From: Glandiceps talaboti
Lineage: Eukaryota; Hemichordata; Enteropneusta; Spengelidae
NCBI RefSeq assembly: GCF_964340395.1
Contig: NC_135552.1
Span: forward strand, 24,213,181-24,277,180
Direction of reading: 5' to 3'
DNA: 64,000 nucleotides
The position numbers and the translations under genes are program-made. The notes under the pieces were generated by a model. It was not told the DNA's origin and did not search any database. It saw only the letters and a program-made list of their open reading frames with translations. Below are positions 37,991 through 48,936 of this stretch, in pieces; the stretch's first letter is position 1, and every line of letters begins with the position of its first letter.

Positions 37991-38106
37991 ATCTATGACA
38001 ATGTAATGGAGCATGTTCCTTTAGTATTTTATCTTGTAAAAATATACATAAATATATGTGTAAATGTATAAATATATTAATATGTACTGTGTATTAAAGT
38101 ATAGTT

Positions 38107-38112
38107 AATAAA
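38107..38112 (+). terminator. Candidate INPP1 polyadenylation signal
   Basis: AATAAA is followed 25-45 bases downstream by a GT-rich stretch (GGTGTGTGTTTTGTTTTT near 38141). The spacing fits a cleavage site near 38130 and a 3' UTR of about 1.2 kb. Other hexamers nearby make this tentative. Confidence 0.45.
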
Positions 38113-38184
38113 TCCTGTATAGATTATACTGTGTACTTATGGTGTGTGTTTTGTTTTTAATATTATGTAATGCTAAAGGCTAAC

Positions 38185-38395
38185 TACTGTAAACCTAGAT
38201 ATTTTCATTGCTACAAAATTTTGCGATTTTAGTCTTCAGCTAGTTCTCAAAGACTAATTTTTACTAATTAATAAACTGGTACATTGTGTACAAGAAGGCA
38301 TTTTAGTCACCACTTCTTATTTTTGCGTTTTTGTTTTCGAGCAAAATTAGCGAACATAAGTCTTCAGTGAACATTTCTAGATTTACAGTATTTCT
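38185..38395. repeat. Foldback element with TACTGTAAACCTAGA termini
   Basis: TACTGTAAACCTAGA (38185-38199) is inverted at 38376-38390 with one mismatch. Inner sequences TTTTGCGATTTTAGTCTTCAG and GAGCAAAATTAGCGAACAT fit MITE-like decay. Confidence 0.7.
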
Positions 38396-38399
38396 GGCA

Positions 38400-40130
38400 T
38401 GACAGGTTTCACTTTTCATATTGACAGGTTGCAGAAAATACCATATCTATCTCAAAGAAATATGTTGTCATGTGTACACTGTAGGGTCTATAGTAGCCTA
38501 TGAGTATTAGTAAAGGGTGTGTGTGGTTGTGAAATACATTATATATTCATCCCCCAAAAATTAACTTATAAATTGAATAGTCTTGTGTAAAGCAAAATAG
38601 TGCAAACCCGGAATAATAAAACCTTGCCTACCATCCTCTGGGGAATATACAGAACATCGTCGTAAACCACCGCCTCTTTTACTCCACTGTCCAAAATGTG
38701 CCGTCAGTAGGTGATTTCGCAGTATCGCAGAAGAAATAACCGCTTTGGTGTGCGAGAATGACACAGAATATCATTGTATGAAAATGTATGTAAACAGTTT
38801 TATACAATCTCCTGAAAACCAGAATGCTTGAAAATAAAAAAAATGGCAATCGCACAACTGTACAGTTTATGTGCTTTGTTTTGAACCTTTTAACCAAAGG
38901 TTAAGGTTTAGTGATGTGTGTGTGTGTGTGCATGTGTGTGTCTGTCACTGTTTACTCACAAACAGATGGCTAAATTGTAACAAAATTTGGTACACATGGA
39001 TGATTCTTTGGGGTATGATCTGATTAGGTTCTTAGGTAAACATCCTGTGAATATTAATGACTATTTGCATAAATAACGATTTTTGGTAATTAGGCCACAT
39101 TTTAATAGTGCATGTTTTATATTTTCTTTTAATTTTGTACATAAATCTATGTTAACAGATCGCACTTGTCCTATAAAGCTTGTCAATGTAGCTTATAGTA
39201 CTAATTAGTAAGGGGTAAACCATTGTCCTCACATCACATCATGCAGGATACAGGTGCATCAAACTTGCCAGGTGTGCTAAATGTAAAATTGTAAAATAGG
39301 TACAACACACATACAGAGTGTATCAACCATCCAGATGCTATAAACATACTAGGTTTCCCAAATTTACCAGGTGTATAAAACATCAGGAACATCCAAAAAG
39401 ACCAGAACCCCTCCCCCCCCCCCCAAGTATGTGGAAGTGTGTCCAGGTGTACAATTATGTCAATACATACCAGGTGCAACCAAGTATTATATTGGGGGGA
39501 GGGGGGGGGGGTTGAATACATCAGAGACAGCAATACTAGTAAGTTATAATTTATTTATATCATATATACCATGGACTATAGAAACACCAACACACTAAAT
39601 ATGTTATAATTTCACTTCTTATCAATAAACTTGTCAAGGTGATAGTGATTTTATCACTTTCTGTACTTGAAATAAACCTTTACATTTACAAACCATCTGA
39701 AAAAAATCTACATTTTATACCTCTCATTAGCTATATACTAAAGCACAATATAGTAAAGCACAGTTGTTGCTATGGCTACTGTTGCTATGACTACTTATAC
39801 TATGTACAATATTATGTCACTTTCTTGTTTTAAACACAATTGAGTCATTCAAATTAATGGAAGACATTATCTTCTCCATACTAAAATCAATGAAGTTCAG
39901 ATTATCTTAATGCAGTTAAACTGACAAAATCTTGTCAAATGAGTTACAAATGAATACATTGTACAATGCTACCCAAAATACATTAAATGGCACGTCACAG
40001 AATTGTGCATCTAAAGATTTACCAAAATTATTTTTAGGATTGATGAACACCTATAGTCTGCAAGATGTGACATGTCGTGCCATCTTTGATATTATGCATG
40101 ATATGACATAAACTACCAATCAACCACCAC
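38400..40130. other. Intergenic, no gene seen
   Basis: Short (TG)n at about 38915-38940, C homopolymer near 39410 and G-rich run near 39496-39512. No supported coding sequence. Confidence 0.5.
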
Positions 40131-40132
40131 TC

Positions 40133-40735
40133 ACGAGATGGCCATAACGAGGGTGGAAGTCACAACTCATGAGATGGCCGCAATGAGGGTGGTAGTCACA
40201 ACTCATGGGATGGCCTCATTGAGAGTGGAAGTCACCACTCGCAAGATGGTCGCAATGAGAGTGGAAGTCACCACTAGCAAGATGGCCGCAATGAGAGTGA
40301 AGTCACCACTCGCAAGATGGCCGCAATGAGAATGGAAGTCACAACTCACAAGATTGTCACAATGAGAGTGGAAGTCACAACTCACAAGATTGTCACAATG
40401 CGAGTGGAAGTCACAACTCACAAGGTGGCCGCAATGAGAGTGGAAGTCACAACTCACAAGATTGTCACAATGAGAGTGGAAGTCACAACTCACAAGATGG
40501 CCGCAATGAGAGTGGAAGTCACCACTCACAAGATGGCCGCAATGAGAGTGGAAGTCACAACTCACAAGATTGTCATAATGAGAGTGGAAGTCACAACTCA
40601 CAAGATTGTCACAATGAGAGTGGAAGTCACCACTCACAAGATGGCCGCAATGAGAGTGGAAGTCACAACTCACAAGATTGTCACAATGAGAGTGGAAGGC
40701 ACAACTCACAAGATGGCCGCAATTAGGGCAGAATG
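40133..40735 (+). repeat. 36-bp minisatellite, about 17 copies, open on both strands
   Basis: Unit GAGTGGAAGTCACAACTCAC followed by either AAGATGGCCGCAAT (type A) or AAGATTGTCACAAT (type B). The period is a multiple of 3 and lacks stops, so frames of 139 codons (+) and 178 codons (-) stay open. There is no start context, splice support or conserved family. Confidence 0.95.
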
Positions 40736-40739
40736 ACAT

Positions 40740-41915
40740 GACATATCTTACCGTCTAATGTGCATCCTGTCATTCAAATATGATTTTCTTTCTGGCTAAT
40801 ATATCCTATTCATAATTTTAATCTTATAATAAGCAACTGTTTTCTAGAAAAGTTATACCCTCAAAATAAGATAATGAGATGATAATGAAGGCAGAACAGT
40901 GGCAGTCACTCTATCACATTTGAAGCATACTGATCAAAAACTTTTAACAATCCCAGAGTTTGAGAAAAGTATTGATAGATGATAGTTGTAGCACTTTGTG
41001 GTGGTACAAACTACACATTAACCACTGTTACTTTGTGACGGATTGTCCACTGAAAATATTAAAATTAAACATGTACAAGAATATACCATAATTATTGTTA
41101 TGAGTCATTTATTTGCCGTCACCAAAAAATGCCTTCTACTGTAACATTTACCATTACAAGGGAAGGATACCGTACAATAAACAAAAAGAAAGTAACATCA
41201 AAGTTTTATCCAAATATTAGTAACATTCTAATTATGGCAAAGTAGTGAACAGGAAGAAAATGCATAGCCTTGAATGACAGCCATCCCCAATCTAAACCTG
41301 TTTTGCTCAATTTGTAGTTACTTATATACATACAAATATCCCCTGGTAGAGAGAGATATCTATACCAGTAGAGTGGATATTTTTTGTATACCTAGTAACT
41401 GCGATATGTTGATACACCAACCTTAAATTACAGCTCCTTGTTTACAAAAAAGTAGAATTCGTCCGTGTATGAGTGCGTGCATGCATGCATGTGAGCATGT
41501 GTGTGTGAAGGTGCATGCATATGTATGTGTGCATGTGTGTGACTAACCCTTTTTTACTAGGAATGTCATACTATGAAACAAATAAACAACAACACTTATC
41601 TATCGCCTACATATTTATTAAATGATTGCATTAAATCATACAATAATTTCTATTTTTTACATCACAGCTCACGATTGCAAGTATAAAGTATGTACGCATT
41701 TAAATATTTATATTTTGGAACAATGAACTACATAACCCTCCAAAGACCATGTACAATTGAAGCCAATAACGGCCATCAAAATGTCATAAGACAAGATTTC
41801 CTACTATACTGTACTATTGTGTAACTTCAGAGATTTCCAAACTGCATCATTCTGTACCCTGTCGTTCTATTACAACAGAAATCATGTAACCTGAAACAAA
41901 ACAGCCTGGACTAAA
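40740..41915. other. Intergenic, no gene seen
   Basis: AT-rich. On the minus strand AATAAA at 41616-41611 is followed by a GT-rich stretch (41600-41580), a possible 3' end for a minus-strand transcript such as a long GRB-family 3' UTR. Confidence 0.4.
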
Positions 41916-41924
41916 ATCTTACTA

Positions 41925-42300
41925 ACATTGCTACATTTTATCATCTGGCATTATGAAAATCTTACCAATTTTGCTTATTTTATCATCTGGCACAACATAA
42001 ATCTTAACCAACATTGCTACACTTTCTTTGTGCCTACAGTAGGCTACCATTATCAGTTAAAATGTACAAGGACAACATACTGACTGTAAACCTAGCGTTG
42101 GCGCATTCATTCCGATACTTTTGAGAGTCAAATGACTAAAATGTTAACAATTCTACTTCAGTTCTTGTCATGTCAGATGATAATGCGTGGAAATGTTAAT
42201 TCGATTTTATTGTCAAGCTCGACAATAATATTTAGAATTAAGTCTGAGGTATATTGTCTGGTCATATGATAAAATGTAGCAATGTTGGTAACATTTTTGT
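41925..42300. repeat. Foldback element with 20-bp perfect inverted arms
   Basis: ACATTGCTACATTTTATCAT (41935-41954) is perfectly inverted at 42266-42285, with partial pairing beyond. The left arm is followed by two further diverged direct copies (near 41965 and 42010). A related stretch lies near 29015-29050. Confidence 0.8.
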
Positions 42301-42679
42301 CAAGAAAGACAATGTTTCGTGTTAGGTTTTGTGATTTTTGTTGTTATCACAACATGAATTCTATCTAAAACTAAAGTCACTATAAACACTTTACACAATA
42401 ACTTGACTTTGAATAGTTTCTTCTACATATACAAATACAACTACTACCATGGAAACCAAGCTACAGGAAAAGTTAGTTAGAAACAACCTAAATGTTGTTA
42501 CATGATGTAGATTACACAAGTGGGTGATAGAGGTGTCTTGGTTTTGTGGATAGTCTCCCTGAAAACACTGAATGAGGTTGAATGTGTGGCCACTTGAAGA
42601 AAGCTTGCTATCAGAGACATCACCCTACTGTGAGTGTAATTACATCAACATACATTGTAAGAATATATCACCATGTAGC

Positions 42680-43215
42680 AACAACAGTTTCAGTTTGTGT
42701 CTATCTTAGTTAGCCTGTAGCCTGATTTCCATAGTAGTATATCAACACTAGTTTTAGTTTTAAGGCTATCTTAGTTTACCTATAGCTTGCTTAGTTTACC
42801 TATAGCTTGATTTCCATAGTAGTACATCAACAATAGTTTTTGTTTGTGGCTTTCTTAGTTTGTCTATAGCTCGATTTCCATAGTAGTATATCAACAATAG
42901 TTTTAGTCTGTGTCAATCTTAGTTTGTCTATAGCTTGATTTCCATAGTAGTATATCAACAATAGTTTTAGTTTGTGGCTATCTTAGTTTGCCTATAGCTT
43001 GATTTCCATAGTAGTATATCAACAATAGTTTTAGTTTGTGTCTATCTTAGTTTGCCTATAGCTTGATTTCCATAGTAGTATATCAACAATAGTTTTAGTT
43101 TGTGTCTATCTTAGTTTGCCTATAGCCTGATTTCCATCGTAGTATATCAACAATAGTTTTAGTTTGTGTCTATCTTAGTTTACCTATAGCTTGACTTCCA
43201 TAGTAGTATTCTAAT
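42680..43215 (+). repeat. About 65-bp tandem repeat, about 8 copies
   Basis: Unit TAGTTTGTGTCTATCTTAGT, then TTGCCTATAGCTTGATTTCC and ATAGTAGTATATCAACAATA. Diverged single copies of the same core occur near 26260 (+) and 49665-49750. Confidence 0.93.
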
Positions 43216-44855
43216 AGCATTTTGTTTTTCCATTTTACTTACATTATCAATATAGATTATATTTCAATTTATATTTTCCGTCTGGACTTAAAGGTACATA
43301 TTGTTTAAAAAAAATCTTTTAGCAATTTTTTAAAAACAAACTTCACCATGTGAATGACTCAAATTTTACAATATACTGATGCATTTTCTACATGCCTTGT
43401 TTTTAAAATTCTCTTCAGACAAATATTTGAGAATCAAAAGTGACATCATAAGCCCAATTATAATATATCTTACATATCTCAATAGCAGGTTTGAGATTAT
43501 CAGCAGCTGAAAAGGGTAGCCAAGCCTTTTTTGAAGACATGTTTATTTTTTGTGGTAACCATAGAAACAAGTAAATTCTTGTTCTTTACCTACCTAAACT
43601 AACCTGGTATGTAGAAGTGGTCATATGAACGAGAAATAGGTATTTATTTTGGATTTTTAATTCATAAAACAAATTTATGATGTCATTTCTACTTCTTACA
43701 AAATAATGTGAAACAACAAAGACCAAATCTGTGTTTGAAACTCATCATTTTCAAAAATAAATGGTCAAAGTTTATAAAATGTTTGCTATTGTACGTCCAG
43801 GAAGTGATTTGTACCCAAATGTTTTACACATGAAGGAAAGCACAAACTTGATGATTTTTATATGGTTGTAGTGATTCTTTTGCTGATAAGATCAGTAAGT
43901 TGTCAAAAAAATCCTGTAAATTTCAATATTTGAGGCGTATAATAGTAACCCATTTCATGATAAATATAAGAACTGTCATCACCATGACAACAAATTAGAC
44001 AACAAATACAGCAAGTAGTTAACAGTACTTGATTCAGCTTAGTCATTCCAACACACATCTATCAAGTTTCTTGTGCAATATCACAACTTGGATCATTTGA
44101 AAAAAAAAGTTGACAACATAAACTCAAAACAAAATTGGGAAGGAATACAGTACATCAAATAGTACACTTTACACAGTAAATCAAAAGAAATGGCAAAATC
44201 AAAAAGAAACAATTCACCATTTCTTCAGTTCAAAACTACAGTTTCCTCAAAAAAAAGTCTTCTTACATTGAAAACAGTTAACAAATTTTATGGCACAAGA
44301 CTAAACAAATGACAAATTTACAATATTTTTTTCCCCAAATTTTTTTGCAAAATATGTAACAAAAAAAATTAAGGTCTCAGTCTCTGTTATATTTACAAAC
44401 AGATGTGGAGACAACAGCCAACACAGGTAAAGTTGTGTACAGGCCCAGTTACTATGGTTACAATCTAAGATTATGCAGAATCATAGATGTATATATGGCC
44501 AGGTATTAAATACAAAAAACAGACAATTCCACAAAATATTGCTTTTAAATTTTTTCACCAATAAAATCAGGTTTGGATACATATTTTACAGAATAATAAC
44601 TCTTTCATCGAAAATATTAAACATTTAAATATGATTTTGAAAACCTTCTATAATCAATGCCAAACTTGTTCAAAGCTGAATAAATTGCTTTCTGTCAATA
44701 TATCAAGTTAGTACAAAATAATTCATGCCACTTTTTCAAGTATAAAAATAAAGTCTGCATTGATTGGCTAAATATCCCATAATACTGTGCAAAAGTATCC
44801 ATCACCTGCATATATAAGCTATTTATTTCTGCTGGGGTAAGTACATTGTCTGTGA
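43216..44855. other. Intergenic, no gene seen
   Basis: AT-rich with many A and T homopolymer runs and no supported coding region. Confidence 0.5.
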
Positions 44856-45055
44856 TTGGATGAAATGAGTTTTACTTGTCACATGACTGGATGCCTGACA
44901 ACTGGTATACTTTCTGTTTGGTGATTAGCTGACATACATGTCACATGATTGGATGACTGACACTTGATATTCTTTCTTGTGTATGATTGGCTGATATTCA
45001 CATCATATGACTGGTTGGCATAAATGTCACATGACTGAATGGCTGACAGTTATTT
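44855..45055 (+). repeat. Diverged tandem repeat with GATTGG/CACATGACTGG
   Basis: About four degenerate copies (period roughly 58) of a unit with GATTGGATGA/GATTGGCTGA and TGTCACATGACTGGATG. Confidence 0.7.
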
Positions 45056-45059
45056 AAAA

Positions 45060-47385
45060 AAATCTTTTAACTGATATACAAGAAACACCCACACTCCTCT
45101 TCTTGCATTAGCCTTCAACTGAAAAACATCTTTTCTAATTATCACTCTGCAATAGCCCTGTAGTTATTCAGTATCACCTTAAGAAATAGATGCAATGGCT
45201 GTCAATCAATCTGGCACACATTCCTACTAAGAAATAGCGAAAAAAACGTCTTAAATGTACAAAAAATATCTTAGAAAGCTTCCCATCAAAACTACTGAGT
45301 CCAATCAAAGTGGTTTATACTTGAAGGTAACTATGAGATGACTATGTTATAAACTATGTAGCTGTTCTAGTTATACTATGTGATATAGACTATAAACTCG
45401 TAACAAACACTGAGTCAACAGTTTGTTATGAACACTTCCTTATAACAGGTTTTCTTGTCTCCCAATAAGATCACTGTAACGACATAACAGTGTATTACCA
45501 ATTACTATTACATCTATCATTCTCTATTTGATCTTACAAGTGTACAACACCTTTGTTGAAAGGTTTGCAGAAAATATTAGTTTTTAAAGATAATATATTT
45601 GGAGAGAGAGAGCGCCTTCTCTCTCCAATGTCTATTTCATTCCTACTTCTCAATTCTTAGACTGTGAGTCATTCTGTGTTGTGTTGCCCTTAATATTCAT
45701 ATATTTCCAGTGAAAGGGGTTGGCTGATGCAAAATGGCACCTTGACATGGCATATCTCACAGACTTAGTCATTTCTTTGTGTATGAATTGGTATTTTACT
45801 ATTTGATAGCATGGAACTGTATAAAGTGATGGGCTGTCATTTCACCATGATATTGAATGGGTTCAGTAGTGAACAATCTGGTGGACATATGATGGACCTT
45901 TGTGCCAAGTTTGAAAGATTGTAATCACAAAAGGTTTGGCTCTAAATAAGATAGATGCATTACAGGATTGATGGACAAAGTTTTTTGGTGATAGTCAAAC
46001 ATAGGAAATATTCTACCATGTTCTAACATCCCATTTGATCGTTCAAATCCACACAGAAGAAAAGTGATTGGAGAAGAATTTGACTTGAACTATTATGTTA
46101 CAGGTTTTAAGATTAATTTCTTTAAAAAAAACATATATCATCTATAAATTCTGATAATACATTTATCTTAACATAAAGAGCTAGCCATATGTAACATCTC
46201 AGTTTAACACCAATTTGTCAATTTGCAATCAAATTATAAGTGTACTTCTTAATATATAATGCCTAATATGATTGGTTTTTGCTATGAGGTATTGAAAGCC
46301 TCAATTTAACAGGTTGACACTAAATTATGTAAATTGTACATGCATTATCTACTTTAATTTACAAGATCATTGTATCTACAAGTATATGGTTATCATTATG
46401 TGATGGAATCATGCTGAAAAAAAACAAGTAAAAGGGGAGAAATCACTCCTATATACATATCATATTACTACATCTACTGGAGATATCTGAGAGAACAAAA
46501 TAGGGTATAATGATCATCATAGCAGAATCTGTCTGCTGTCATTTTGCCAAGGGGCACTACTGTAGTAATAACCTCTGTATATTTGCAATTTTATAATCAA
46601 AAATATTTCTCCAAAATTCTGGGTTTGCTATGTACATAAAACAAATTTTAACACTCTTTTCCGATATAAGTGTTTGCGATGTTTAACCACTATATTAGGA
46701 CTACACTGAATCTCAACATGCATAGTATGTACATCAACAAATCTGTACAGTTCCAGCTGAGCTCGCTTTAGCTCTGAGTTGTTACTTTTACCAGTTTTTT
46801 TTGGTTTACAGTGCTTCCAATCGAAGTATGAATGATGAAGCACTGCAAAATATTAATACATTACTGAATTTGTCCTGGTGCATTGACATTAGATATAGCT
46901 ATAGTAGTTACAACATTCATTATTCAGCAGCAAAGTTGAATAACAGTTTACTTTGATAATGCCGCCAAACAGATGCACAATATTCATTTTTGCATCTGTT
47001 GGTAGATATCATCACCACTAGATGTACAGAGTGATGCATGAGACAAATATCCTCGGTAACTGTATGAGGTCACTGGTGCCAAATTTGAAATTTGTTACGA
47101 TTGAAGTTACCAGTACTGACACGCAAAAATGCAGCACATCTTTGATCTGACCCTACTAAATACTGTACAAAGACACAGACCCATTTTGGTAATGTATCAA
47201 TATGTCGCAGTAGTTTGTTGTTCATACTTTGACTGGAAGCACTGTAATACAGTTAAATTATCAAAATTTTAATCCAAGTCAGGATACACACAACAAGAAT
47301 TTGTGACACTGTTATGATTCCTGTTAATAATCAAATTGTCAATATTTTAGGGTCAAAGTTCATAATCACACTAATGTACAGTACA
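45060..47385. other. Intergenic or minus-strand 3' UTR, no gene seen
   Basis: No supported coding sequence. GAGAGAGAGAG...CTCTCTCTCC near 45602-45626 forms a short hairpin. Confidence 0.45.
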
Positions 47386-47387
47386 GG

Positions 47388-48165
47388 GCTAATTTAGTAT
47401 TCATATATGTAAATTAGATCATGGATATTCATATATGTAAATTACATCATGGCTATCCATCAGGTTTTCAAATTTTATGACAATAACTTATTATCAATGG
47501 AGAATACTCATTGGTGTCTTGTTAAACATGACAAATTTATCGGCAAAAAATCTTTTCAATCCAAATTCTATTATCACTGATGTTGGATTAAAGTTCGTCT
47601 AATATAGAGAATGAGGCTAATTAAGTATTCATTTATGCAAATTACAAAAAAGAATATTCATCAGGTTTTCAATTTATTGGTTTCCAAGTTTTATTGGTGT
47701 TGTATTATTAGTACTTTATGAAAAATTTATCACTAAAACATCTTTTCAATCCAAACTGTATAATCGTTTTCTTCAGATTAAAGTTTGTCTGCATGGTGCA
47801 CAGTGCAAGGCGTATTAGAAATCATTTATGCAAATTACATTAGTGATATTCATCTGGTATTCCAATTTTATGCTAATGATTTATCACGGGAGACATTTTA
47901 TTGGTTTTACAATGTAAGTATTTTAAGAAAAATTTATTAGCAAAACATCTTTTTTTTAATCCAAATTTTATCATCACTGTTGTAGAATTACAGTTCGTCT
48001 GTATGGTGCACAGTGCAAGACTTATTAGTATTTTTATTTATCAAAATGGTATTCTTATGGTATTCAAATTTATGATAATGACTTAGTGTCAATGGAGGAT
48101 AAGTCATGAGTGTCATGTTAAATAGTATATAATAAATGGTACCAGTAAAACAACTTTTCACTCCG
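47388..48165 (+). repeat. About 195-225-bp tandem repeat, about 4 copies, with octamer-like ATGCAAAT
   Basis: Copies start near 47388, 47613, 47808 and 48015 with GGCTAATT..GTATTCAT. They share ATTTATGCAAATTAC, CATCTTTTCAATCCAAA and GGTGCACAGTGCAAG. A related fragment with TTCATTTATGCAAATGA is near 50930 in the GRB-family gene. Confidence 0.8.
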
Positions 48166-48789
48166 ATGCCAACAGTTATCAACATGTTAGTTACGTGAAG
48201 TTTATCATTATAATAACCTGCCATCGACTGACAGACTGCTTTCTTAATTTTAATTTTTTTCCACAGAACTGAAAACAGTGCCCCTGATTTGCAAAGAAAC
48301 TAGATGTATCAGTATATGTATGTACAATGTCTCGAAGGTTGAGTTTGTCACAACAATATTGTGGAATAGGGAACTTGCAAATCCGCCATGTTGAATGTTG
48401 CATCATGGGAAATGTGATTATAAATACTAATCAAATAGTATGGTAAACAATATGTTGTTTTTAACCACAAATAATCAATTCATAGTCACCCTGATCATTG
48501 TGGGAGGTTTATATTATCGGTAGCTCCAGGTTAGGTATTATGATAACCACAGATAATCCCATAGTCTTTTGCTTCTCAGCATGCTCAGTCTGGATTGCAA
48601 GTTCCCTATTAAGTCTCACTTATCCAGAGTTGATACAGTAAATCCACTTTCTTGTTTTACAGCAACAGTAATAGATCCATTTCCAACCTAGGAAACTAAT
48701 TTCAAGATCCAACAAATTACTTGCAGACAAGATGCAGTATTGTAGTTGTAAGGGTGTAATGTACCCTGGGTTGAGTTCATTTACAATTG

Positions 48790-48936
48790 TTACATCATCT
48801 TGGTGTAACACTGCCGCAGTTTGACTGGTAAACCACCTGGGTTGAGTTCATAAAATTCTACTAATTGCACTAAGTCCATAAATTTTGTAACGCCATCATC
48901 TAGGGAGACGTAGACACAACCACTTTGATCTTCTAC
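48790..48936 (-). CDS. GRB7/10/14-like: GRB-family terminal exon: SH2 domain, C-terminal part
   Basis: VEDQSGCVYVSLDDGVTKFM, then DLVQLVEFYELNPGGLPVKL and RQCYTKMM, stop TAA at 48792-48790. It matches the family's DDG.TRFTDLIQLVEFYQLN..LPC.L ending. Confidence 0.96.
   Translation of the reverse strand, partial: VEDQSGCVYVSLDDGVTKFMDLVQLVEFYELNPGGLPVKLRQCYTKMM

Noticed and set aside
40203-40739. A 178-codon minus-strand frame (HSHCGHLVSCDF repeats) resembling a Cys/His repeat protein
   Set aside because: It is the 36-bp array read in frame. Cys/His spacing follows from the DNA repeat, and both strands are equally open.
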